From Actinoalloteichus hymeniacidonis (lineage in GTDB: Bacteria; Actinomycetota; Actinomycetes; Mycobacteriales; Pseudonocardiaceae): a stretch of 64,000 nucleotides of DNA. Location of the stretch: the NCBI RefSeq assembly GCF_014203365.1, contig NZ_JACHIS010000001.1, positions 5,208,001-5,272,000 on the forward strand, read 5' to 3'. Below are positions 25,660 to 34,192 of the stretch, one piece after another. A program made the translations under genes and the position numbers. The notes beneath the pieces were generated by a model that was not told where the DNA came from, made no database searches, and saw only the letters and a program-made list of their open reading frames with translations. Numbering within the stretch: the first letter of the stretch is position 1; every line of letters starts with the position of its first letter.

Positions 25660-25898
25660 AGCACTCCTTCTTGATCTCTGAGTCGAGCGTCTGCGGAAGC
25701 TCTTCGGCAGGCGGACGCCCGCGCCTACCGGGAGCGGCGAGCAGGTGCAAAGATTCCGGACTCGGCCGAATACCGGCCCCTCACCTGCGTAGACACAGGC
25801 GATCGGGTCGCTTCGGCGCCGAGGTCGAGTAGAGGCTACCGCCGCCGAGCGGCGGCCCATCGGCGAATTCGCCGCCGGGCCGCCATCGATCGGCCTGT

Positions 25899-27857
25899 TC
25901 AGGCGGATCGGCGTCGCCTGCCGAACAACCACAGCGCGGCGCCACCGCCGAGGAGCAGCAGGCCCGCGAGCACGGCCAGCCCCACGTCGGCTCCGGTGTC
26001 GGCGAGGTCGTCGGGGGTCGGAGCGGCACTGTCGTCGTCCCCACCGTCGGCGCCGGGAACGCTCGGCGTGGTGGTCTCGGATTCGGTGGGCTGAGGTGGG
26101 TCGGTCGGGTCGGTCGTCTCCGGCGGAGTACTCGGGTCCGGGTCGCCCGGCTCACCAGGCCCGTCCGAGTCGCTGCTGCCGATCTCGAAGAGCGTGGTGG
26201 TTCCGGAGACCTCGTTGGCGACCACGAGCACGGGTGTGCCGGGCACGGGGCTGTTGGCCTCGGCGATGAAGGTCAGTCCCTCCGCGCCGAGGTCGCCCGC
26301 CTGCTGCCACTGGTCGGATTCGGGGTCGCCGTCGAAGTTCCGGTTGTTGACGTACTGCACGAACTCCGGCGCCGTCGGGTCGGAGACGTCGTAGATCATG
26401 ACGCCGCCGATCCGCTCCAGGCCGATGAACGCGTAGGTCCGGCCGTCGACCTCGCCCAGCGTGATGCCCTCGGGCTCGGGGCCCTTGTCGTCGCTGCGGT
26501 TGTCGAAGGTGTTCTCCGTGTGGTTGCTGTTGAACATCTCCGGGTACAGCTCGGCGGTGATGCGCTCGAAGTCCGAGCCGGAATCGAAGACCTGCTCGCC
26601 GTCGGTGGTCCACACCGAGAAGGAGCGGGCGCCGAAGGAGTGCAGCTCCTCGTAACACGGTTCGTCGCCATCGCGCAGTCCGTTCGCGGCGGTGACGTTG
26701 AGCCTGCCGAGGTTCTCCTCGGCGATCAGGGCGTCGGTGCCGCCGGGGAAGTCGGCGAAGGCGTCCTGGCACAGCGGGGCGACCTCGGTGACCAGGTCGG
26801 CTACGCGGTACTCCTCGCCGTAGGCCTCCCAGTCCCGCGAGTCACCCTCGTTGGCGGTGACCAGGTAGGTCGAGCCGGCTGCCTGGAAGGCGGCCATCCC
26901 GTCGGGCTGGTACATGCCCTTGATCGGCCACGACTTCAGCGCGATCTCGTCGTCCTTGTTGGAGACGTCCAGCTCGTTGCCCGGCAGCAGGTGGTCCTTC
27001 TGGCCCAGCGGGAGGATGTCGAGGACCTCGGCGGCGGCGATGTCGACGACCGCGATGGCGTTGGCCTCCTGCAATGCCGCGTAGGCGCGGGTGCCGTCGG
27101 CGTCGACCGCGATGTACTCGGGTTCGAGGTTCTCCGAGACGCGGGCCGCAGGGTCGGTGTTGGGGCCGAAGACCCGCACGTCGGCGGGCAGTTCACGGTC
27201 GCCGCCCGCGTCCCAGGCGTGGAAGTCGGCGGTTCGGACGGACTCTTGGCCGATGCTCTCGATGTCTCCCGAGACGTCGACGACGGCGATGGAGCCCTCC
27301 GGGTCGACGGAGTAGTCCTCGGCGGGCTCGCCCTCGTTGGCGATGAGCAGCGTGCCGCCGTCCTCGGTGAAGGTGAGCATGTCGGGCAGCGAACCGACCC
27401 GTAGCGCCGAGAGCCGCGCGCCGTCGGTGTCGTAGAAGACGACCCAGCCCGGGTCGGTCTTCGGGTCGGCCTCCACGGCCACCGCGACCACGCCGTCGGC
27501 GCGGACCGCGACGGAATTGACCACCGCACCCGCCCCCACCTGTGAGCCGTCGGCGGCGGGGATTCCCACCGTGTCGAGGCTCTCGACGAGGCTCGGCCGG
27601 GTCGGGTCCGCGATGTCGAGCACGTCGATCTGCGCTGCGGCCGCATTGACCACGAAGAGGTGCTGGGTCTGTGGGTCGTGCGCGACGATCTCCGCGGCGC
27701 TGGCGTCGAAGACACCGGTCTCGTGGGTGCCGAGGACCGACAACTCCAGCGGACCCGGACCGATGGCACCGGGCTCGGCGGACTGCGCGAACACGGGCGG
27801 TGCGGCGAGCGCCGCGATGGTGGTCACGGCCAGTGCCGCGACTGCATGACGTCGCAT
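25899..27857 (-). CDS. Cell-wall-anchored choice-of-anchor I family protein
   Basis: 652 residues. A signal peptide (ALAVTTIAALAAPPVFAQSA) is followed by a beta-propeller-like choice-of-anchor I region with repeated DVSG, VADPTRP-type and ITLGEVDGRTYAFIGLERIG text, a Ser/Thr/Pro-rich wall-spanning stretch (about 555-620), and a sorting signal LADTG, hydrophobic helix and RRRRSA tail. LAxTG signals are recognised by class E sortases of high-GC actinobacteria. The enzymatic role is unknown; relatives are often grouped with phytase- or phosphatase-like propellers. PHO-box-like heptamers lie upstream. Confidence 0.85.
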   Translation of the reverse strand: MRRHAVAALAVTTIAALAAPPVFAQSAEPGAIGPGPLELSVLGTHETGVFDASAAEIVAHDPQTQHLFVVNAAAAQIDVLDIADPTRPSLVESLDTVGIPAADGSQVGAGAVVNSVAVRADGVVAVAVEADPKTDPGWVVFYDTDGARLSALRVGSLPDMLTFTEDGGTLLIANEGEPAEDYSVDPEGSIAVVDVSGDIESIGQESVRTADFHAWDAGGDRELPADVRVFGPNTDPAARVSENLEPEYIAVDADGTRAYAALQEANAIAVVDIAAAEVLDILPLGQKDHLLPGNELDVSNKDDEIALKSWPIKGMYQPDGMAAFQAAGSTYLVTANEGDSRDWEAYGEEYRVADLVTEVAPLCQDAFADFPGGTDALIAEENLGRLNVTAANGLRDGDEPCYEELHSFGARSFSVWTTDGEQVFDSGSDFERITAELYPEMFNSNHTENTFDNRSDDKGPEPEGITLGEVDGRTYAFIGLERIGGVMIYDVSDPTAPEFVQYVNNRNFDGDPESDQWQQAGDLGAEGLTFIAEANSPVPGTPVLVVANEVSGTTTLFEIGSSDSDGPGEPGDPDPSTPPETTDPTDPPQPTESETTTPSVPGADGGDDDSAAPTPDDLADTGADVGLAVLAGLLLLGGGAALWLFGRRRRSA

Positions 27858-27936
27858 CAGAGGGACTCCAGATTCGATGGGCGCACCCATCACAGGTCAG
27901 CCACATGAGGCTCACGTGGAACACACATGTCCGGCC

Positions 27937-27965
27937 GGTGAGCGCTGACCATCCGCTGGGTGAAC
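27937..27965 (-). promoter_or_regulatory. PHO-box-like heptamers
   Basis: On the minus strand GTTCACC (27965-27959) and GCTCACC (27943-27937) are spaced 22 bp, two 11-bp PhoP repeat units, upstream of the choice-of-anchor and nucleotidase genes. The intermediate unit (GGATGGT) does not match, so the call is tentative. It also lies in the divergent promoter region of the histidine kinase gene. Confidence 0.35.
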
Positions 27966-28076
27966 AGCCGTGGATCTTGCCCGACTTGCGGAAATACGCT
28001 CGCATTCCCGCCACAGGCTGCGGCCGATTCGCCGCAATCGGTATCGGCGCGGGCTCGGCCGGCTAGCGTGTAGCCC

Positions 28077-29285
28077 GTGATGACCAGGCACCCGGACGAC
28101 GGCACGCAGCTCAATGCTCCGACGTCGGCCCAGGCGCTGACCCCAACCGTCCTCGGCCTCGTCGCGAGCACAAGCCGGCGGACGGGCAAGCTGCTTCTCG
28201 GCATCCTCCTGGGAGCCAAAACGTCCCTTATGGGACTGGCCTTCCTACTGGTCGCCGCCACGATCTTGCTTGCTTCCCGAGTCCACGCCGTGCCACCGGA
28301 CTGGACGCCCGCGATGGCGCGCCGACTCGTCGGGATCGAACAACGCAGGCTACGGCATTTCTTCGACATCGCACCCGCCGAACGCGATGCCGATGAACGC
28401 CTCGTGCGGTACCTGGCGGCGCGAATCCCCATCGGACTGCTCGGTGGGGCGGTGCTGTTCCTGCTGTTCTGGGGCTTGGTGAGCGCGGCGGTATGGGCCC
28501 AGGAACTGCTACTGGGCCATAGCACGACGGCAAGGGTGTTATCCCAGGTCCTCGCAGGCGTCGTGCTGTTGTTCCTGGCGGTCCAGGGAATGCTGGGGAT
28601 TGTCGCGGGCGAGGAACGCATCGTTCGCCGGTTCTTGCATCCGAGCGAGCGGGAGTTGTTGCACCGCCGGATCACCGAGTTGGCCGACAGCCGGGCGGGC
28701 ATCGTCGCCGCCGTGGACGCCGAACGTCGACGCATCGAACGAGACCTGCACGATGGCGTGCAACAACGGGTGGTCGCCCTGGCGATGCTGCTCGGCCGGG
28801 CAGGCCGAGGCAAGGACCCGGCGCGCCGCGACGACCTCCTCCACCAGGCACATGCGGAGTCTCAACGTCTGTTGGTCGAACTGCGGGAGGTCTCCTGGCA
28901 GGTCTACCCGACCGCGTTGGACGAACTCGGGTTGGCCGAGGCGTTACAGGAGGTCGCTGCGCGCTCCGCCGTGCCGGTGCGGCTGCGGCTGGCGGACACC
29001 GAGGGCTTGCCGCCGACCGTGCAGACGGCCGCCTACTTCGTGGTGCGGGAGGCCGTGACCAATGCCGCGAAGCATTCCGGCGCCCGGTCGATCGACGTGT
29101 CGGTACACCGACAGGAGACGATGCTGGTCGTGCGGATCGACGATGACGGCCGGGGCGGCGCCGACGCGGACGGCGGTGGCTTGGCGGGCCTGGCCAGACG
29201 GGTGGCTGCGGTGGATGGCGATTTCACGGTGCACAGCCCGATGGGCGGGCCCACGACGATCGGAGCCGACCTGCCATGCGCGTGA
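28077..29285 (+). CDS. Two-component sensor histidine kinase
   Basis: 402 residues. The N-terminal part has membrane helices near 45-65, 120-145 and 165-185 with a short extracytoplasmic segment between the first two. The HisKA_3 box RRRIERDLHDGVQQRV carries the phospho-His, and HATPase boxes are NAAKHSGA and DDDGRGGADADGGGLAGL. It overlaps the response-regulator gene by 10 bp, marking the cognate pair. The start is GTG 28077 or ATG 28080. The signal is not evident; the divergent neighbour is a wall-anchored protein. Confidence 0.9.
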   Translation: MMTRHPDDGTQLNAPTSAQALTPTVLGLVASTSRRTGKLLLGILLGAKTSLMGLAFLLVAATILLASRVHAVPPDWTPAMARRLVGIEQRRLRHFFDIAPAERDADERLVRYLAARIPIGLLGGAVLFLLFWGLVSAAVWAQELLLGHSTTARVLSQVLAGVVLLFLAVQGMLGIVAGEERIVRRFLHPSERELLHRRITELADSRAGIVAAVDAERRRIERDLHDGVQQRVVALAMLLGRAGRGKDPARRDDLLHQAHAESQRLLVELREVSWQVYPTALDELGLAEALQEVAARSAVPVRLRLADTEGLPPTVQTAAYFVVREAVTNAAKHSGARSIDVSVHRQETMLVVRIDDDGRGGADADGGGLAGLARRVAAVDGDFTVHSPMGGPTTIGADLPCA

Positions 29286-29920
29286 TCCTGGCCGAGGATT
29301 CGACACTGCTGCGCGAGGGCCTGGTCCGGCTGTTGACCGAGGAGGGCCACCAGGTGCTCGCGGCGGTGGGCGACGGTGCCGCGCTGCTCGACGCGGTCGG
29401 GCGGGACACGCCGGATGTCGTGGTGGCCGATGTGCGGATGCCGCCGACCCATACCGATGAGGGGCTGCTCGCAGCCCTGGAGATCCGCCGACGTGATCCC
29501 GGGATCGGCGTCCTGGTGTTGTCGCAGTATGTCGAACGCCGGTACGCGACCGAGCTGATCGCCGAGGGCACCGAGGGAATCGGCTATCTACTCAAGGATC
29601 GGGTGGCCCAGGTCGACGAATTCCTGGCGGCCCTCGATCAGGTGGGCGCGGGCGGGACCGCCCTGGACCCCGAGGTGGTGCGCAGACTGCTGGCGAGCAG
29701 CAGCCGAACCGATCCGTTGAGCACCCTGTCCGCGCGGGAGCAGGAAGTGCTCCATCAGATGGCACAGGGCCGGACGAACGCCTCGATCGCCGCCGCCCTG
29801 CATGTCTCGCAGAGCGCGGTGGAGAAACACGTCAACTCGGTCTTCGCCAAGTTGGGGCTGTTCGAGAGCACCGGATACAACCGACGGGTGTTGGCGATCC
29901 TGCGCTATCTCCAGTCCTGA
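29276..29920 (+). CDS. NarL/LuxR family response regulator
   Basis: 214 residues: receiver with LAEDSTLLREGL acidic pocket, phospho-Asp in VVVADVRMPPTHTDEG, LVLSQYV and YLLKD (Lys), then LuxR HTH LSAREQEVLHQMAQGRTNAS. The MPPTHTDEG loop is typical of the actinobacterial subgroup paired with HisKA_3 kinases. Targets unknown. A strong bidirectional terminator follows. Confidence 0.92.
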   Translation: MRVILAEDSTLLREGLVRLLTEEGHQVLAAVGDGAALLDAVGRDTPDVVVADVRMPPTHTDEGLLAALEIRRRDPGIGVLVLSQYVERRYATELIAEGTEGIGYLLKDRVAQVDEFLAALDQVGAGGTALDPEVVRRLLASSSRTDPLSTLSAREQEVLHQMAQGRTNASIAAALHVSQSAVEKHVNSVFAKLGLFESTGYNRRVLAILRYLQS

Positions 29921-29929
29921 GAAGCCGAA

Positions 29930-29959
29930 CGGGGCCCGTCCCGATTGGGACGGACCCCG
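29930..29959. terminator. Bidirectional terminator
   Basis: CGGGGCCCGTCCC and GGGACGGACCCCG form a 12-bp stem with one mismatch and loop GATT. It sits between the convergent response-regulator and DedA genes. Confidence 0.75.
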
Positions 29960-29976
29960 CCGACGATCGAAGCGTC

Positions 29977-30732
29977 TCAGTTGTCGCGGTAGCGCTGGAT
30001 CTGCTGGGTGCTGTCGTCTGCGGTGATGATCTGGGTGCGTTCCGGGTCGTTCTCCTCGGCGGCCGGGTCGATGCCCTGCGCCTTGAGCCGACGATTCTTC
30101 AGGATTCGCAGCGTCACGAAGGTGACGAGCGCGAGCAGGACGATGATGACCACGGCACGGGAGAACACTCCGGCGTACTCGTCGACGACATGCCAGTTCT
30201 CACCGAGCTGATAACCGGCCACCACGAAGATGGTGTTCCAGATAGCGCTGCCCAGCGTGGTGAACAGGATGAACGTCGGCATCGACATCTTCTCGACGCC
30301 TGCGGGAATCGAGATGAAGCTGCGGAAGATCGGAATCATCCGGCCGAAGAACACGGCTTTCACACCGTGCTTGAGGAACCATGCCTCCGTCTTCTCGATA
30401 TCCTGGATCTTGACCAGGGGTAGCCGTTTGGCGATGGCGATGGTGCGCTCGCGGCCGAGCATGGCACCGATGTAGTAGAGGACGATCGCACCGACGAGAG
30501 AGCCGATCGTGGTCCAGATGAGGGCACCGACCAGGCTCATGTCGCCCTGGCTGGCGGTGAAGCCTGCCAAGGGCAAGATCACCTCGCTCGGCAGCGGCGG
30601 GAAGATGTTCTCCGCTGCGATGGCAAGCCCCGCGCCGGGTCCGCCGAGCGCCTCCATCAGGCCGATGGCCCATCCGGCGAGCCCTCCCGGCGACTCGGAC
30701 GTGGCCTCTGCCGCCAGGGCGGTGAGATTCAT
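29977..30732 (-). CDS. DedA family membrane protein
   Basis: The 251-residue protein has about six hydrophobic segments and the DedA/SNARE-associated signatures: ENIFPPLPSEVILPLAG near the N-terminus and FFGRMIPIFRSFISIPAGV, with the conserved Arg residues of the re-entrant region. DedA proteins take part in lipid carrier flipping (undecaprenyl phosphate or phosphatidylethanolamine) and membrane homeostasis. The C-terminal 40 residues form an acidic cytoplasmic tail. ATG preceded by GAAGGAG. Divergent from the ArsR gene. Confidence 0.9.
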   Translation of the reverse strand: MNLTALAAEATSESPGGLAGWAIGLMEALGGPGAGLAIAAENIFPPLPSEVILPLAGFTASQGDMSLVGALIWTTIGSLVGAIVLYYIGAMLGRERTIAIAKRLPLVKIQDIEKTEAWFLKHGVKAVFFGRMIPIFRSFISIPAGVEKMSMPTFILFTTLGSAIWNTIFVVAGYQLGENWHVVDEYAGVFSRAVVIIVLLALVTFVTLRILKNRRLKAQGIDPAAEENDPERTQIITADDSTQQIQRYRDN

Positions 30733-30941
30733 GCATGACTCCTTCGGCTCATGCTGGGAAACGCTAAGAGATCAACCGGCTGGGAAACATGGGGGCCACC
30801 ATCGTATTACCGAGGACCACACCGCAGCGCCGAGCTGTGGTTCTCCACAGTAGTCGGACACACAGTGTCATTCGGGCACACCGCCCCCTGGCGCATTCAA
30901 GGCGGGCACGCTGCTGCCTGGCGACGATTGGAGCGCATATT

Positions 30942-30967
30942 CCATTCTGACTATATTCCGAGAATGG
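30942..30967 (+). promoter_or_regulatory. Inverted repeat at the ArsR start
   Basis: CCATTCT (30942-30948) and AGAATGG (30961-30967) are perfect 7-bp arms with a 12-bp spacer. The right arm covers the ATG at 30964. ArsR repressors often autoregulate through such long dyads. Confidence 0.5.
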
Positions 30968-31293
30968 CAAGTGCATTCGAGGTGCTGGCGGAGCCACGCA
31001 GACGCGAGATCCTCGACCTCCTCCGAGCCGGTGAACGCCCCGTCGGCTACCTCGTCGACCGGCTCCGGCTCAGTCAGCCCGCCGTCTCCAAGCACCTCAA
31101 GGTGCTGCGGGAAGCGGGCCTGGTGGAGGTGCGGCACGATGCCCAACGTCGTTGGTATCGGCTGCGGCCCGGACCGCTGGCCGAGATCGACGCCTGGCTA
31201 GACCCCTATCGACGGCACTGGAGCGAACGACTGGACGCGTTGGAGAGCCGACTCGACGCCATGCCCGACGAGCCGAACACGCCCGATCCCTGA
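30964..31293 (+). CDS. ArsR family transcriptional regulator
   Basis: The 109-residue winged helix is of the ArsR type: FEVLAEPRRREILDLLRAGE, a recognition helix QPAVSKHLKVLREAGLVEVR and a wing with DAQRRWYRL. The C-terminal part PLAEIDAWLDPYRRHWSERL is typical of the non-metal subgroup often found with SRPBCC or AHSA1 proteins. It has no metal-binding Cys. The open frame begins at 30751, but those codons are non-homologous. It may regulate itself and the FAD oxidoreductase gene 120 bp downstream. Confidence 0.88.
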   Translation: MASAFEVLAEPRRREILDLLRAGERPVGYLVDRLRLSQPAVSKHLKVLREAGLVEVRHDAQRRWYRLRPGPLAEIDAWLDPYRRHWSERLDALESRLDAMPDEPNTPDP

Positions 31294-31414
31294 TTCGACG
31301 ACGGAGATCACCCTCCGCTGCAACACCGACTCCCATCGTATCGCTGTCACACCTTCCGCCCCCGTCTCGTCCACCTTGGCGAAGCACCACATCGGCCGAG
31401 GAGAGGGACCGGAG

Positions 31415-32575
31415 ATGACCAGAGAGATCACCGTCGTCGGCGGCGGGCTCGCGGGCTTGACCGCCGCGATCACCTGCGCGGAACAGGGCGCCGTCGTCAC
31501 CCTGCACGAGGCGCATCGGGAGCTGGGCGGCCGAGGCAGAGCCACCGACGGCCCCTATGTGGCGCACGACGGCCCGCACGTCTTCTACGCCGATGGCCCG
31601 CACTGGAACTGGCTGGCCGATCGCAGTCTCACCGGACGGCTCGGCACACCGCCCGCCCGCGCCTGGCTGCATGCGGGACTGCGTTACCAAGGCCGGATCG
31701 GACGCCGACTGCCCGCGGGTTTCCTGCGGATGATCCTGCAACGCCGCCGCCCCGCCCCGGTGGATCGGGACTTCCTCGGCTGGGCGAGCGAGCACTTCGG
31801 CGAACAGGCCGCCCGCGCCGCCGCGAACGCCATCAGCGTGGTCACCTACGACGCCGACACCGGCAGGCTGTCCGCCGCCTTCGTCTGGGAACTGCTGCAC
31901 CGGGTCTTCGCTCCGAAGCCCCCGGCGGTTCGCTGGGTCGTCGGCGGTTGGCAGGCCGTGATCGATCGGCTCGCCGACCGCGCCCGCGAACTGGGCGTCC
32001 GCATCGAACTCGGTTCGCGGGTGCGGGAACTGGACGGCCGACCGACCATCGTGGCCACCGAGTTGAGTTCGGCCCGCGTACTGCTCGACGATCCTTCGCT
32101 GCACTGGGAGAGCGGCCATTGCCAGAGCCTCGACCTCGCCGTGCGACAGGATCCCCGCCGCGACTGGTTCGTCGTGTTCGACCTCGATGAGGGCGGCTTC
32201 CACGAGTGCTACTCGGCACAGGATCCGACGGTGGCACCCGAGGGCGAGTCGCTGTTCCAACTCGACATACCGGTGCGCGCCGGCGAGTCCACCCGGGAGG
32301 CACGCGACCGGCTGGTCGCCTTCGCCGACCTCACGGTGCCGGGCTGGCGCGATCGGCTGAGCTGGCGGCGCAACACCACCGCGCGCGGCCGGACCGGTGC
32401 CATCGATCTCCCCGGCACCACCTGGCGAGACCGGCCGAGGATCGACCGGGGCGACGACGTCTGGCTGGCCGGTGACATGGTCGCCGCGCCCGGAATGCGC
32501 GGTGAGATCGCCATGAACAGCGCGGTCGCTGCCGCGCGGGGCGCCCTCGCCTCGGTCGGTGTCCGGTCGTCCTGA
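31415..32575 (+). CDS. FAD-dependent oxidoreductase (phytoene-desaturase/amine-oxidase-like)
   Basis: 386 residues. The N-terminal Rossmann motif VVGGGLAGLTAAITCAEQG with a terminal acidic residue (LHEAHRELGGRGR) binds FAD, and the C-terminal DDVWLAGDMVAAPGMRGEI segment is the second FAD contact of the family. The middle part is poorly conserved. Substrate unknown. ATG at 31415 preceded by GAGGAGAGGGA. It is tail to tail with the LLM oxidoreductase, the two stop codons being adjacent. Confidence 0.85.
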   Translation: MTREITVVGGGLAGLTAAITCAEQGAVVTLHEAHRELGGRGRATDGPYVAHDGPHVFYADGPHWNWLADRSLTGRLGTPPARAWLHAGLRYQGRIGRRLPAGFLRMILQRRRPAPVDRDFLGWASEHFGEQAARAAANAISVVTYDADTGRLSAAFVWELLHRVFAPKPPAVRWVVGGWQAVIDRLADRARELGVRIELGSRVRELDGRPTIVATELSSARVLLDDPSLHWESGHCQSLDLAVRQDPRRDWFVVFDLDEGGFHECYSAQDPTVAPEGESLFQLDIPVRAGESTREARDRLVAFADLTVPGWRDRLSWRRNTTARGRTGAIDLPGTTWRDRPRIDRGDDVWLAGDMVAAPGMRGEIAMNSAVAAARGALASVGVRSS

Positions 32576-33535
32576 TCAGCGATTGGCGATCCGCAGCACG
32601 TCCTCCAGCGCCGCCGAGGCCACGTCGACATCCGGCGGCGGGAACAGTCCGATGCTGTGCACGCCCGCCTCTTCCAGGGCCGCGATGTGGGTCAGCGCGT
32701 CCTCGTGGGTGCCGACCGGACCCAGTTCCATCCACCACTCCGGCGGCATTCCGACCAGGCCGTCGACACCGTCCTTGGCGAACAGTTCCACGAGTTCGCC
32801 GAAGAACGGCAGCACCGTGAGCCCGGGGGTCTGCTCCGTGATCTTCGTGGCCAACCACGGTGCCATCCGGCGATAGGCGGTTCTGCGGTCCTCGGCGATG
32901 CCCAGGAAGGAGAAGACCGTGACCTGGAAGTCGTCGGGGGCCGCCGCCTGCGCCAGGGCAGCACGTACATAAGAGGGACTGGTCGGCTCGGCCAACACGA
33001 TTCCACCTGCGGCCCGACCCGCCAACGCCAGCGACTTCGGCCCCTGCACCCCGGCCAACAACGGCGGCGGGTCGGCAGGTGGCTGGTCCAGCTTGACGCG
33101 GTCCAGCTTGACGTAGCGCCCGTCCACGGTGACCTCTTCACCGGCCAACAGGCGGTTGACCGCCGTGAGCACCTCTTCCAACGCGGTCAGCGGCGAGGCG
33201 GGTCGGACACCCATCTGACGCATCCAGGACTGCACGCCGTGTCCGATACCGGGCAGCACCCGACCGGGCGCCAGCCCACACAGCGTGGCGATCTCCATCG
33301 CGGTGATCGCGGGGTTCCTGGCCACCGCAGGCAGAATGCCGATGCCCACCTTCAACCGCTCGGTGACGGCCAGCGCCGTGGCGGTCAGGCTGACGCCCGC
33401 TGTGTAGAAACAGTCCTCGATAATCCACAGCTGATCGGCACCGCCCGCCTCCAGACGTCGGGCGAACTCCACGACCCGACCTGGGGCGAAAGTCCGGTCG
33501 AAACACATCCCGATGTCCGCACGGCGTGTCGTCAT
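32576..33535 (-). CDS. LLM class F420-dependent oxidoreductase
   Basis: The 319-residue luciferase-like protein has DIGMCFDRTFAPGRVVEFA at strand 1, GIGILPAVARNPAITAMEIA in the barrel core, GRVLPGIGHGVQSWMRQMG as the cofactor phosphate loop and PPLLAGVQGPKSLALAGRAAGG. It is close to methylenetetrahydromethanopterin reductase-like actinobacterial proteins. Substrate unknown. The ATG at 33535 follows a GTG two codons earlier; either may start. Confidence 0.87.
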   Translation of the reverse strand: MTTRRADIGMCFDRTFAPGRVVEFARRLEAGGADQLWIIEDCFYTAGVSLTATALAVTERLKVGIGILPAVARNPAITAMEIATLCGLAPGRVLPGIGHGVQSWMRQMGVRPASPLTALEEVLTAVNRLLAGEEVTVDGRYVKLDRVKLDQPPADPPPLLAGVQGPKSLALAGRAAGGIVLAEPTSPSYVRAALAQAAAPDDFQVTVFSFLGIAEDRRTAYRRMAPWLATKITEQTPGLTVLPFFGELVELFAKDGVDGLVGMPPEWWMELGPVGTHEDALTHIAALEEAGVHSIGLFPPPDVDVASAALEDVLRIANR

Positions 33536-33622
33536 GATCACACCCTAGACGTCGCAAACCCGGGTCGAAACCGCCTGCGAGACGCAGGATCGGGCCCACC
33601 GCGCGGGACGGCCTCCGGTCGA

Positions 33623-33964
33623 TCAGCCGCGTCCCAGGGAACGACGGATCTCGTCGAGCTTCGCCCGGCCGGCCTCCTCGCGCTTCTCCCACTGCTCGTT
33701 CAACGAGTCGGCGCTGGGCCTCGAGCCGCCGAGACCGGCCAGCTCGATCGAGCCCACCGCCGTGTTCGACCGGTTCTCGATCTTGTCGCGGACGTAGTCG
33801 AAGCTGGGGACGCCGCCGGTGGTGTAGTCCGTGGCAGGCGCCGCGACGGGCGGCACCGATGTCGACGGCGTGGCGGGTACGGGCGCTGCCGACCCGGAGG
33901 TGCCTGGTTCGTCGACGATCTCGGCGTCCACCACGTTCGGATCGTTCTGCTGGGGCCCGCTCAT
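33623..33964 (-). CDS. Hypothetical acidic protein
   Basis: 113 residues, not assigned to a known function. Residues 1-50 are acidic and then Pro/Ala/Thr-rich without membrane segments. The C-terminal half (VPSFDYVRDKIENRSN, then NEQWEKREEAGRAKL) is charged and helical. A truncated copy of its 3' end lies at 37641-37687, and the CHAT gene's 3' end precedes it in duplicated form at 34023-34120. This suggests that it originally followed the CHAT gene directly and may belong to that system. Confidence 0.7.
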   Translation of the reverse strand: MSGPQQNDPNVVDAEIVDEPGTSGSAAPVPATPSTSVPPVAAPATDYTTGGVPSFDYVRDKIENRSNTAVGSIELAGLGGSRPSADSLNEQWEKREEAGRAKLDEIRRSLGRG

Positions 33965-34022
33965 TACTGCCTCCCGGCGTCGGCTGTCGCTTCCTCGACC
34001 CTACTTGGGGCCCAGGACCGCA

Positions 34023-34120
34023 GGCACTCGATCGCGGGGGCATCGGCAGCGGCGCACGGACAGCGCGAACCTCCGCTCACGGTCCCGAGTGGATATGGGC
34101 GGCCCAGATCGACGGGTCGC
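34023..34120. repeat. 98-bp direct repeat, left copy
   Basis: Identical at 97 of 98 positions to 37701-37798 (difference at 34095). It contains the last codons of the CHAT gene (PSIWAAHIHSGP and stop, minus strand) plus the following intergenic DNA. The two copies flank the HEPN-methylase pair in direct orientation, 3678 bp apart. Confidence 0.95.
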
Positions 34121-34192
34121 TGGGCGCGCAGGCGCACTGGGTCCGCCTCATCGAGTTGATCAGACCTCGGGTGCAAACTCGGGTCGATCCGG

